NCBI RefSeq assembly: GCF_028464145.1
Contig: NZ_JAQPCG010000010.1
Coordinates: 1-64,000, forward strand
Source of the DNA: Maribacter sp. PR1
GTDB lineage: Bacteria > Bacteroidota > Bacteroidia > Flavobacteriales > Flavobacteriaceae
Direction of reading: 5' to 3'
DNA: 64,000 nt
Below are positions 7,189 through 15,961 of the stretch, piece by piece (within the stretch, counting starts at the first letter, position 1; each line of letters begins with the position of its first letter). The notes beneath the pieces were generated by a model. The model saw only the letters and a list, made by a program, of their open reading frames with translations, did not search any database and had not been told where the DNA came from. A program made the translations under genes and the position numbers.

Positions 7189-8568
7189 TTAGCCTTGGCC
7201 TATAATTACTTGAAGACCTTCTTTGCTTTCTTCCAATGATTTGGCATCGGAAGCATTGACTTTAGTTGCCCATAAATAAACTCTTTTAAGTCCTTCCATC
7301 TTGCCTATATCTGATAGACAATCATTCGTAACTTCCGTGCCGTATAGATTTAGGGCTTCTAGATGTTTTAGATTCGATATGGCTTTAACTCCTTTGTCAG
7401 ATATTTTAGTGTTTTCTAGTTGTAATCTTGTCAAGTTCTCAAACTTAGCAATTATTAAAAGTCCTTCGTCAGATATATTAGTTTTTCCCAACGATAGCCA
7501 CGTTATATGTTTCGCAGCAGGTTCTAGACTTTTTAGGAGTTCATTGGTCAATTCCTTTCCCGAATATTTTACATCCAATAGTGGGTTTTTACCCCCTAAG
7601 ACGTTAACGGTAAAACCCTTTTCTTCCAAAGCTTCTAACTGTATACTATCCATTGGTGCTATACTGACCATTTCATAATATGGTCTTGGACTGGTATCTA
7701 GATTATATTTTCGTATTAAAGCTGGTTTGATATCTTCCGCTACATTTACGTCTACTACTAATTTATCAAAAGATGCCCCTTGTTCTATCCACCATTCTAT
7801 TATTTTGATTTCATCATAGGTCAAAGGGTTACCAACTGGTGGCATAAACTTTAAATTATTATTCGGAAGGGTTATACGTCTAAATAACTCACTTTCTTGA
7901 GCGTTATTTGCCAATAATACCGATTCGCCATCACCCCCTGCTAACAAAGAATCTTTGAAAGCCATATTTAAACCTCCACGTTTCACTTTATTATTATGGC
8001 ATGCAAAACACTTTTCTTGAAAAATAGGCTTTACTAAATCATTGTATACAATAACTGAATCTGCCGTGGAGAGATCTACGGCTCTTTCTTTTTCACCCAA
8101 CACCATATTTCTTATTCCTTCAGGTGCATACTCAAATAAATATGCTTCGCCGTGTGTCAGATTTCCACCCAAATGTCCTTCGAAAGTAAGGATTGCAATT
8201 AGAAGAATATTTACGCAATGATGGATAATATTAGGATATTTTTTAGGAGTTTTCTTTATCCACCACCCTATGAAAGCTAATACTACTATTGCTATACCGA
8301 TCCAACGATGTAGAAATAGATCGTCCTCAAAATACAAACCGGACTCACCTAACCACCACCCACAGAAAGCTGCCAAAGCACCACCTAATCCTCCCAAAAG
8401 CCAGGTGTAGCTAATTAAGTTGCTCAATTTCTCGTTTTTACGGAATCTCTGGTACCATTCCATTAGAATGCCTAAAAGCAAAAATCCTATAGGGAGATGT
8501 ACAAAAAGTGGATGAAACCGACCAACAAAATTGGTGAAATCAAATACTAGGAATAGATTCATCCTCAA
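7189..8568 (-). CDS. DUF2231 membrane domain - cytochrome c - leucine-rich repeat fusion
   Basis: This 459-residue protein has three parts. The first 135 residues hold about four membrane helices of the DUF2231 type, starting with the F-H-P-L-F-V-H-L-P-I-G-F motif. A planctomycete-type cytochrome c domain follows (about 172-275) with the haem motif C-F-A-C-H (187-191) and a likely axial Met in an M-P-P segment. The C-terminus (about 340-455) holds leucine-rich repeats of the L-x-x-L-x-L-x-x-T-x-I-x-D-x-G kind. It is the last gene of a four-gene operon, eight bases after the preceding stop. Such proteins are probably membrane-bound electron carriers, but substrates are unknown. Confidence 0.85.
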   Translation of the reverse strand: MRMNLFLVFDFTNFVGRFHPLFVHLPIGFLLLGILMEWYQRFRKNEKLSNLISYTWLLGGLGGALAAFCGWWLGESGLYFEDDLFLHRWIGIAIVVLAFIGWWIKKTPKKYPNIIHHCVNILLIAILTFEGHLGGNLTHGEAYLFEYAPEGIRNMVLGEKERAVDLSTADSVIVYNDLVKPIFQEKCFACHNNKVKRGGLNMAFKDSLLAGGDGESVLLANNAQESELFRRITLPNNNLKFMPPVGNPLTYDEIKIIEWWIEQGASFDKLVVDVNVAEDIKPALIRKYNLDTSPRPYYEMVSIAPMDSIQLEALEEKGFTVNVLGGKNPLLDVKYSGKELTNELLKSLEPAAKHITWLSLGKTNISDEGLLIIAKFENLTRLQLENTKISDKGVKAISNLKHLEALNLYGTEVTNDCLSDIGKMEGLKRVYLWATKVNASDAKSLEESKEGLQVIIGQG

Positions 8569-8576
8569 TGGTGTTC

Positions 8577-9629
8577 TTAAATACGGTTTAATTTAATAGG
8601 ATAGGTTTTTCCGGATGCCCATTGTGGAACATAAAGATTCTCATCTTTATCTACGAGAACATCATGAGGATTTCTAAATGTGTTACCATCGAAAACTGGA
8701 GGTATTAATTTTCCATCTGTATATTCTGGAGTGCTTCCACCTGGTAATGAAATTACTTTATTGTCCCTATCTAGAACAGCAAGCATACCATCCCACGAAT
8801 CCCAAGTTTTGGTTACGATAACTGCGAAATAGATATTATCTCCATGGATTACGGGTCTACAAATAGAACATCCTGGGAGAGAAATTGTTTCTATGTGTTT
8901 TCCATCTAGCGAAAAACGTTTAAATTCCTGACTCGCACGAGATGTAATTAACAGAGTAGGTTTGGCACTATCTCTCGTATCTAAAGTTATACCGTGACAG
9001 CAATTAAATTGATCATTCTTGTTCCCACTTCCTCCAAAATGTCCTAGATATTTTCCATTGGCATTGTAGTGAATAATGAAGTTTTTACCATAACCATCAG
9101 CAACAAAGAAATCACCATTGGACATTATTGCCGTCTCAGTTGGTTTGAACTCCTCATTTTTAGCATACCCATTAATCTCTTTTGGTCGATTAAGCGTCAT
9201 AATAATTTTGCCGTCCAATGTGGTTTTATGTACTTGGTGTGTTTCTGGATCGGTAATAAATAAAAACTGGTCACTACCCTCACCTGCTATTGATAATCCA
9301 TGGGCTCCTGGAAATTGGGTGCCCCAAGAAGAAAGTACCTTTCCTGACTTGTTATAGATTATAACATTATTGTTATCAGTTCCTGTGGTGGTCATAAAAA
9401 TACGGCCTTGGGTGTCTAGTACCATTTCATGGCAGTCATTTACTGGAACTTTAGAAGGGTCTTGAACGCCCCACTCTTTATCCACGTAATATTTAAAGTC
9501 TCCATGGCCAACCACTTCTTTCATGTTTCTTCGATTTATAATCCCAAATGTATAATTGGGTAAAACAGCTCCTGCCGTTGCGGCAATAGCCGTTTTTTTA
9601 ATAAAATTTCTTCTTTTTTTACTGTACAT
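8577..9629 (-). CDS. Tat-exported NHL/6-bladed beta-propeller protein
   Basis: The 350-residue protein begins with a twin-arginine type signal (K-K-R-R-N-F-I-K-K followed by an alanine-rich hydrophobic run). The mature part is made of repeated blade-like segments such as D-T-Q-G-R-I-F-M, M-S-N-G-D-F-F-V-A-D-G-Y-G and a late F-R-N-P-H-D-V-L-V-D-K-D-E-N-L-Y-V, typical of NHL or 6-bladed propellers related to peptidylglycine monooxygenase/lyase propellers. It acts in the periplasm. No catalytic residues can be assigned. It lies between the DUF1501 gene (12 bases) and the cytochrome-LRR gene (8 bases), so it is part of that operon. Confidence 0.8.
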   Translation of the reverse strand: MYSKKRRNFIKKTAIAATAGAVLPNYTFGIINRRNMKEVVGHGDFKYYVDKEWGVQDPSKVPVNDCHEMVLDTQGRIFMTTTGTDNNNVIIYNKSGKVLSSWGTQFPGAHGLSIAGEGSDQFLFITDPETHQVHKTTLDGKIIMTLNRPKEINGYAKNEEFKPTETAIMSNGDFFVADGYGKNFIIHYNANGKYLGHFGGSGNKNDQFNCCHGITLDTRDSAKPTLLITSRASQEFKRFSLDGKHIETISLPGCSICRPVIHGDNIYFAVIVTKTWDSWDGMLAVLDRDNKVISLPGGSTPEYTDGKLIPPVFDGNTFRNPHDVLVDKDENLYVPQWASGKTYPIKLNRI

Positions 9630-9641
9630 GTTCTTTCTTTT

Positions 9642-11102
9642 TTAAGCGAGTATTTCCTTTACGACATCACCATGTACATCGGTAAGTCTATATCTTCTGC
9701 CTTGGGACTTAAAAGTGAGACGTTCGTGGTCAACCCCCAATAAATGCATAAGTGTGGCTTGAAAATCGTGAACATGAACAGGTCTTTGCACCACATTATA
9801 TCCAAAATCATCTGTAGCTCCCAAAGAAAATCCTTTTTTGATTCCGGCACCGGCCATAAAAATTGTAAAACATTTTGGATGATGATCACGGCCAAAGTTT
9901 GTATCCGTAAGCTGCCCTTGGGAATAGTTTGTTCTACCAAATTCACCTCCCCAAATCACCAAAGTATCTTCTAATAAACCCCGTTGCTTTAAATCGGTAA
10001 TCAGGGCGGCAGTCGCCTGGTCGGTTTCTTTACATTGAACCTTAATGGCATTCGGTAAATTTCCATGTTGATCCCAGCCTTGATGGTATAATTGAATAAA
10101 TTTGACATCACGTTCGGCAAGTCTTCTGGCAAGTAGACAATTGGCAGCAAAGGTTCCAGGCTTTCGGCTATCTTCCCCATATAATTCATAGGTGGCTTCG
10201 GACTCGTCGGAGGTATCCATAATTTCAGGTACGGACGTTTGCATACGAAATGCCATTTCATATTGGGCCATTCGGGCTAAAATTTCGGGATCACCAACAT
10301 CTTGGTGATTTAGTTTTTCGAGCTTTTGAAGATGGTCAAGTTGTGCCCTTCTACTTTTACCATCAATACCGGGAGGATTGGTTAAATAGAGTACGGGGTC
10401 TTTGCCTGATCTAAACTGCACACCCTGATGTTGAGAGGGCAAAAAACCATTTCCCCAAGTTCGGGAATATAAAGGCTGACCATATTTATCCTTAGTTACC
10501 AACACAACAAACTCAGGTAGGTTTTTATTATCCGTACCCAATCCGTAGCTTACCCAGGAACCAATGGAAGGTCTTCCTGGAAGTTGTGATCCTGTTTGAA
10601 AGAATGTTACCGCTGGATCATGGTTAATGGCCTCCGTATACATTGATTTTATAAAACAAAGTTCATCGGCAATTTTTGAGGTATATGGCATCAGCTCACT
10701 GACTAAAGCACCACTTTCCCCGTGCTGCTTGAAAGAAAAAGGAGACCCTGCAATAGGTAAAGTGGCTTGCCCTGATGACATTCCAGTAAGGCGTTGCCCT
10801 TGTTGTACACTTTCTGGTAAATTCTGGCCATTAAGTTTATTCAATAACGGTTTGTGGTCGAATAAATCCAACTGGGACGGTGCACCACTTTGAAATAAAT
10901 ATATTACCCGTTTAACTTTGGGCGGAAAATGAGGTTTACCTAAAACTCCTCCATTAATTGGATTGATCAACAATGGTTTTTCCTTGGCAAATAAACCCGT
11001 TGGGTCAATAATAGAAGCCAATGAAAGGGCTCCCATTCCTAAACTGGTTTTTGTAAGAAAATCACGTCTTGTATAATTTTTATTTTCGTTATGGGTACAC
11101 AT
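9642..11102 (-). CDS. DUF1501 family Tat-exported protein
   Basis: This 486-residue protein has a Tat signal (T-R-R-D-F-L-T-K at residues 11-18, then a hydrophobic segment). The mature part is a DUF1501 domain, a relative of sulfatase/alkaline phosphatase folds, with the typical segments V-I-Y-L-F-Q-S-G-A-P-S-Q-L-D-L-F-D, W-G-G-E-F-G-R-T near residue 390 and a G-R-D-H-H-P motif just after. In many bacteria DUF1501 genes sit directly beside a PSD1 (DUF1549/DUF1553) gene, as here, with only three bases between. The enzymatic activity of the family is not established. Export in folded state through Tat suggests a cofactor or metal. Confidence 0.9.
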   Translation of the reverse strand: MCTHNENKNYTRRDFLTKTSLGMGALSLASIIDPTGLFAKEKPLLINPINGGVLGKPHFPPKVKRVIYLFQSGAPSQLDLFDHKPLLNKLNGQNLPESVQQGQRLTGMSSGQATLPIAGSPFSFKQHGESGALVSELMPYTSKIADELCFIKSMYTEAINHDPAVTFFQTGSQLPGRPSIGSWVSYGLGTDNKNLPEFVVLVTKDKYGQPLYSRTWGNGFLPSQHQGVQFRSGKDPVLYLTNPPGIDGKSRRAQLDHLQKLEKLNHQDVGDPEILARMAQYEMAFRMQTSVPEIMDTSDESEATYELYGEDSRKPGTFAANCLLARRLAERDVKFIQLYHQGWDQHGNLPNAIKVQCKETDQATAALITDLKQRGLLEDTLVIWGGEFGRTNYSQGQLTDTNFGRDHHPKCFTIFMAGAGIKKGFSLGATDDFGYNVVQRPVHVHDFQATLMHLLGVDHERLTFKSQGRRYRLTDVHGDVVKEILA

Positions 11103-11105
11103 AAA

Positions 11106-14100
11106 TTATCGTTTCATATAAGCTTCGTCATGATTTAGCATAGTGTTCGCAACCATGGTCAAAGCTGCGGTTTTAGTTTTTTCTAGAGCCACGTCTATCT
11201 CTTTCTGCCCAACAGATAATAATTCCAGTGCTTCTCTTGGCTCCTTTCTAAATCGATTGGCTTGTTCCTGATAAAGTTCTTTCAGTATTCTCTTTTCTTC
11301 TGATTTAGGAAAACGACTAACAGCTAGTCGGAACCCGTATGAAATTTGTGCATCCAAGGATTCGCCACCTTCCTTTTGCATGCGCTCTGCCAATACTTTT
11401 GATGCTTCAACGAACTCTGTGTCATTGAGTAAAACCAATGCTTGCAAAGGTGTGTTTGTGTTTTCACGCTTTACAGTACAAATTTCCCTATTGGGAGCAT
11501 CAAAGGCAGTCATGGCCGGGTGAGGGGAATTTCGCCGAACAAAAGTATACATGGCTCTTCTGTATAGATTGTCACCTTTCGATTCTTCGTACTTCAATAA
11601 CATGTGGGAAAACGTATTTTTTTCCATCCAAAGATTGCCCGGTTGGTATGGTTTAACACTTTCACCTCCTAGCTTTTGAACCAACAATCCACTCGCAGCT
11701 AGGGCATTATCGCGTATCATTTCCGCAGGAAGACGATAACTATTACTTCTAGCCAAAAAAACGTTTTTAGGGTCTTTTTCTCGCATTTCAATAGGGACTT
11801 TAGACGATTGGCGATAGGTATGTGACATCACCATAGTTTTTAGCAAGGCTTTTACATCCCAACTACTTTCCATAAATGAAACTGCCAACCAGTCTAAAAG
11901 TTGTGGATGAGAAGGTAAATCCCCTTGAACGCCAAAATCTTGAGGTGTTCTTACCAGACCGTTACCAAACAACATCTGCCAATACCTATTCACGGTGACT
12001 CTTGCTGTAAGAGGGTTTTCTTTGGAAAAAAGCCATTTGGATAACCCAAGTCTATTTTTTGGATATTCATCCGGGAAGGCTGGTAGTACTTCTGGAGTCA
12101 AGGCTTTGACTTTATATATGGGCTTGGAATAATCTCCACGGTCATAGGCAAAGGCTTGCCTATTTTCAGGCATTTCCTCCATGACCATAACTTCCATTAC
12201 GGGCATCATTAACTGTAACCATTGATTTCTGAGGTTTTTTAGTTCTTTTTTTATCGTGTTTCCTTTTGGTGAATTCATTACTAAGAATTCCTTTGCGAGT
12301 TTTTGAGGTAATGGTTGCGAGGTATTTTCCGAAGAGGCTAACGCCAACATTTCTGCTTGGGATACTTCTCTTTCATATATTCGAATGTCATCCAGTGCAC
12401 CTTTGAAAATCCCGTTCTCCCCCGTAAAACCTCGGTAACTTTTAGCAACTTTTACGGGTTGATTATAAATCGTATGGATAGCTGATTTAATAGTTTTAAT
12501 TGATTTATATAATTTGTCATATCCTATTTCAATAGCTACTTTGCTTCCATCTATAAACAGGGATAATCCTTTGGCTTTTCCTGATCCATCATAACTAAAG
12601 CCTACATGTTTCCACTCATTTAACGGTATTGATTGTTTGGATTTTATGTGAATATAATTGTGGGGAAGTGAATGTATTAAACGAACATTTAAATAATTAA
12701 GGCTATCCAGATAAAAATCCCACCCCCGCCAGAAATTGTTCTTATCTCCAGATGTGCCTAAAAGTTGTTGTGTTTTGGAATTCTCACGTTTAGTTGTGTT
12801 TATCCAGAGTGCCCCTGAGAAAGTATCTGTCCATTCGAAATTTGGAATATTTCGAAGATATATTTCGTCATATTCTCCAGTGAATTCCATCGCATTTCCA
12901 TGCTTTCCTGCTACAATTTTTGGAGCTTTATTAGCGGTAGCTTTTTTATTATTGTCAATCAAAAATGTGTTGCCACTTTTCATTAATATATCCAAAGGGT
13001 AATGATCAATTAAACCATCGTCTTTTAGACTATTAGGTAACCGTTCTATAAACGTATCTAAGTCAGCAATTTCTTTTCTGGTAAGTTGTAATTGTTTTTC
13101 TTTCTTCTGGATTGAATCTTCAAGGGTTTGTAGTTTCTTTTCAGTTTGCTTATCCGGTAGGGACAGCATGGGTCCGTAATTACCGTCATCACCTGTCATA
13201 CCCAGTTCTTTAACGTTATTGAAAAAGGCGGTCAGTTGATAATAATCTTTTTGTGAAATGGGATCAAATTTATGGTCATGGCAGCGTGCACAGGCTACAG
13301 TCAGGCCCAATAAGGCGGTTCCAACTGTTTCTGCCCTGTCCCAAACATAATTTAGACGAAATTCTTCTTCTATGGCCCCACCTTCTGCTGTCATTGGGTG
13401 GTTTCTATTAAAGGCTGTAGCTAACTTTTGCTCTTTTGTGGCATTGGGTAATAAATCCCCGGCCAATTGCCAAGTTACGAACCGATCATATGGCATATTA
13501 TCCTTAAAGGCATTGATGACCCAGTCTCGCCATGGCCACATAAGACGCCAACCATCGGCATGTAAACCATGTGAATCGGCATAACGGGAAATATCTAGCC
13601 AATCCAAAGCAAGACGTTCTGCGTTGGCATCGGTTTGTAATAGTCTATCAACTACTTTTTCATAGGCGTTGGGGCTTTCATTCTTTACAAATGCATCAAT
13701 TTCTGAAAGGGTAGGGGGCAATCCCGTTAAATCCATGGTAACCCTTCTAATTAATCTTTCCTTGTCGGCCTCTGGTGAGGGCTCGAATCCGTTTTGTTGA
13801 AGTTGCTGTTGAACGAATTGGTCAATTTTATTATTAGATGGCCAAATTTTATTCTCAACAGGTTTAGGTTTGCTTTTTTCTGGTTTTGCAAAAGCCCAAT
13901 GTGACTTCCATTCGGAACCCTGTTCAATCCATTTTATAAGCATAGCCTTCTCCCTTGGTGTAAGAGATAAATTAGATTCGGGCGGAGGCATTTGTATTTC
14001 TGGTTCAGTACTTAAGATTCTTACTATACTCTCACTATTCCCAGGATTACCAGGAACAAAGGCATTATTTCCGCTAGATAATTTTTTAAAAGCTTCTTGT

Positions 14101-14324
14101 TCAATGTCCAAGCGAAGTCCAGCTTTACGGGTATTGGGGTCAGGTCCATGACAGCTATAGCAACGATCGGAGAGAATGGGTTTTACATGAAAATTAAAAT
14201 CTACCTTGTCAGGTAATTCTTGGTAGGCAATTTCCACAGGCTCCGGCATGTCGGTACCACAAGACACAAGGAATAGTATCAGACAAGTAAATCCAATATT
14301 CAGTAATTCATTATTTTTCAGCAT
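11106..14324 (-). CDS. PSD1 lipoprotein: cytochrome c - DUF1549 - LamG - DUF1553
   Basis: This 1072-residue protein is the first gene of the operon. It begins with a lipoprotein signal (L-V-S-C, Cys22), followed by a planctomycete cytochrome c domain with C-Y-S-C-H (55-59) and an M-P-P-P segment, then DUF1549 (about 165-375), a coiled linker (about 390-425), a LamG/concanavalin-like domain (about 455-650) and DUF1553/PSD1 (about 745-1010), which contains the R-V-T-V-N-R-Y-W segment. It is predicted to be a periplasmic lipid-anchored, haem-binding protein. Pairs of PSD1 and DUF1501 genes are abundant in Planctomycetes and present in some Bacteroidota; they often lie near carbohydrate degradation genes, but the reaction is unknown. 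Confidence 0.9.
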   Translation of the reverse strand: MLKNNELLNIGFTCLILFLVSCGTDMPEPVEIAYQELPDKVDFNFHVKPILSDRCYSCHGPDPNTRKAGLRLDIEQEAFKKLSSGNNAFVPGNPGNSESIVRILSTEPEIQMPPPESNLSLTPREKAMLIKWIEQGSEWKSHWAFAKPEKSKPKPVENKIWPSNNKIDQFVQQQLQQNGFEPSPEADKERLIRRVTMDLTGLPPTLSEIDAFVKNESPNAYEKVVDRLLQTDANAERLALDWLDISRYADSHGLHADGWRLMWPWRDWVINAFKDNMPYDRFVTWQLAGDLLPNATKEQKLATAFNRNHPMTAEGGAIEEEFRLNYVWDRAETVGTALLGLTVACARCHDHKFDPISQKDYYQLTAFFNNVKELGMTGDDGNYGPMLSLPDKQTEKKLQTLEDSIQKKEKQLQLTRKEIADLDTFIERLPNSLKDDGLIDHYPLDILMKSGNTFLIDNNKKATANKAPKIVAGKHGNAMEFTGEYDEIYLRNIPNFEWTDTFSGALWINTTKRENSKTQQLLGTSGDKNNFWRGWDFYLDSLNYLNVRLIHSLPHNYIHIKSKQSIPLNEWKHVGFSYDGSGKAKGLSLFIDGSKVAIEIGYDKLYKSIKTIKSAIHTIYNQPVKVAKSYRGFTGENGIFKGALDDIRIYEREVSQAEMLALASSENTSQPLPQKLAKEFLVMNSPKGNTIKKELKNLRNQWLQLMMPVMEVMVMEEMPENRQAFAYDRGDYSKPIYKVKALTPEVLPAFPDEYPKNRLGLSKWLFSKENPLTARVTVNRYWQMLFGNGLVRTPQDFGVQGDLPSHPQLLDWLAVSFMESSWDVKALLKTMVMSHTYRQSSKVPIEMREKDPKNVFLARSNSYRLPAEMIRDNALAASGLLVQKLGGESVKPYQPGNLWMEKNTFSHMLLKYEESKGDNLYRRAMYTFVRRNSPHPAMTAFDAPNREICTVKRENTNTPLQALVLLNDTEFVEASKVLAERMQKEGGESLDAQISYGFRLAVSRFPKSEEKRILKELYQEQANRFRKEPREALELLSVGQKEIDVALEKTKTAALTMVANTMLNHDEAYMKR

Positions 14325-14510
14325 ACCGTCTTAAAAATACAATATTTAAGTCAGTTTTATAACAGTAGTTTTGGAAATACAGAAATTTCAGTTGAATTAT
14401 AAAAAATGGTTCAAATCTTGGGAGCAAAGCCATTAAAAATCTTGGTAAGCACTATATCGGCTAAAATAAGTTTTCAGAATAGTAAATAAATTTTACCTTA
14501 GCCCTGTTTT
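14325..14510. promoter_or_regulatory. intergenic region with the promoter of the PSD1 operon and of tRNA-Val
   Basis: This 186-base AT-rich gap separates the leftward four-gene operon from the rightward tRNA gene, so both promoters should be in it. I see no clear -33/-7 pair on either strand and name none. Confidence 0.4.
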
Positions 14511-14585
14511 GGGATATTAGCTCAGTTGGTTTAGAGCGCTGCCTTGACAGGGCAGAGGTCACTGGTTCGAATCCAGTATATCCCA
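14511..14585 (+). tRNA. tRNA-Val (anticodon GAC)
   Basis: A complete 75-base cloverleaf is present: acceptor GGGATAT / ATATCCC with discriminator A, D arm with GCTCAGTTGG, anticodon stem CTGCC/GGCAG with loop TTGACAG (anticodon GAC), variable loop AGGTC and T arm ACTGG-TTCGAAT-CCAGT. CCA is not fully encoded. It lies on the opposite strand to murF. Confidence 0.95.
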
Positions 14586-14622
14586 CAACCTTTTAAATGA
14601 AAGACTACCTTAAAGTAATTAT

Positions 14623-15897
14623 TTATAGCAATTCCAGTATTCTTTCTAGTGCCATTCCCCTGGACCCCTTTATGAAAATGGAAGAATTTGTAATTGTTTT
14701 GTTTTTGAGTAGATGGGTTTTCAAATCATCGAAAGATTCGAATATCAAGTAGTTACTTTCAATTTCATTAAAGTTTTTGCCAATTAGATATACTTTTTCA
14801 AAGTCTAGTTTTCTTGCCAATAAAGCGATTTCTTGATGCTCGTCTTTTGCAGAATCACCGAGTTCAAACATATCGCCCAAAAAAAGCACTTTATTTTCAG
14901 ATTTCATTTTGGCAAAATTCAGAATTGCTGCGCTCATGCTCGTGGGGTTTGCATTATAAGCATCCAAGATAATATGATTCCCGTTTTTCTTAATAATCTG
15001 GGATCTGTTGTTCGAGGGTGTATAGCCTTCAATACCTGATTTTATTTTTTGCAAGGTTACATTGAAATATTTACCTATAAGGATAGCAGCGCAGCAATTT
15101 GTAAAATTATAATCTCCAATTAAGTTGGAATATATTTTGGTTTGTTCTGCCTCCGCAACTACAAAGGGATTTGCGCTAACCAGTTTTATTTGATAGAATT
15201 TGGGATTCGAAGTACTAAACCCATATTTTTTTATATATCCTTTTAATTTTTTTTGCTGAATGGAGTCATCCGCATTCATGAAAACTCCTTTATCCTCGGA
15301 GATTAGATAATCATATAATTCACTTTTACCTTTAATAACGCCATCTACTCCGCCGAAGCCCTCTAAGTGGGCTTTGCCAAAATTTGTAATGTACCCAAAA
15401 TCTGGTTCCGTAAGTTTACTTAAAAAATCAATTTCTTTTTGATGGTTGGCTCCCATCTCTACTATTGCAATTTCGGTATCTTTTTTAATGGATAACAATG
15501 TCAGTGGAACTCCAATATGATTGTTTAGATTCCCGGAAGTTGCTATGGTCTTATATTTTTGAGATAACACTGCATTGATTAATTCTTTTGTTGTTGTTTT
15601 ACCATTGCTCCCCGTTAATCCAATGACTTTAGCTTTGCTGAATTTTCTATGGAATTTTGCTAGTTCTTGTAGTGTACTTAAGACATCTTTTACCAATATT
15701 TTTTGGTCACCGTAGAACTTCTTTTCATCAATTATAGCAAAAGAGGCACCTTTATTCAAAGCTTCATCAGCATATTTGTTGCCATTGAAGTTATCTCCTT
15801 TCAGGGCAAAAAAAATATCATTTTTTTTAATTTTTCTTGTGTCCGTACATATGTTGGGGTAATCAAGAAAAATCTTGTGGAGTTCAATTATTTTCAT
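14623..15897 (-). CDS. murF: UDP-N-acetylmuramoyl-tripeptide--D-Ala-D-Ala ligase
   Basis: MurF adds D-Ala-D-Ala to UDP-MurNAc-tripeptide in the cytoplasm, the last soluble step of peptidoglycan precursor synthesis. The protein has 424 residues from the ATG at 15897, with an N-terminal Mur-type substrate domain containing C-T-D-T-R-K, the ATP loop G-S-N-G-K-T-T-T (96-103), the Mur central motif A-I-V-E-M-G-A-N and a C-terminal ligase domain with D-A-Y-N-A-N-P. The frame is open for 45 more codons upstream, but they cross the gldJ terminator hairpin and do not match the family. It follows gldJ on the same strand; the terminator between them suggests partly separate transcription. Confidence 0.95.
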   Translation of the reverse strand: MKIIELHKIFLDYPNICTDTRKIKKNDIFFALKGDNFNGNKYADEALNKGASFAIIDEKKFYGDQKILVKDVLSTLQELAKFHRKFSKAKVIGLTGSNGKTTTKELINAVLSQKYKTIATSGNLNNHIGVPLTLLSIKKDTEIAIVEMGANHQKEIDFLSKLTEPDFGYITNFGKAHLEGFGGVDGVIKGKSELYDYLISEDKGVFMNADDSIQQKKLKGYIKKYGFSTSNPKFYQIKLVSANPFVVAEAEQTKIYSNLIGDYNFTNCCAAILIGKYFNVTLQKIKSGIEGYTPSNNRSQIIKKNGNHIILDAYNANPTSMSAAILNFAKMKSENKVLFLGDMFELGDSAKDEHQEIALLARKLDFEKVYLIGKNFNEIESNYLIFESFDDLKTHLLKNKTITNSSIFIKGSRGMALERILELL

Positions 15898-15908
15898 AAA
15901 ATCGAAGA

Positions 15909-15940
15909 TAAAAAAAAGCCCTTTATTAAAAGGGCTTTTG
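15909..15940 (-). terminator. terminator of gldJ
   Basis: Read on the minus strand, a hairpin with AAAAGCCCTTT / AAAGGGCTTTT arms and a 3-base loop is followed by a run of eight T. It lies 22 bases after the gldJ stop codon. Confidence 0.85.
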
Positions 15941-15961
15941 TAGTTATCTCTTGAAGAAAAG

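Noticed and set aside
7000-14585. Element bounded by the tRNA fragment and tRNA-Val(GAC) as direct repeats
   Set aside because: The fragment lies on the wrong side of the intact gene for 3'-half integration, and the two differ in anticodon and acceptor stem; the shared T arm is normal among Val tRNAs.
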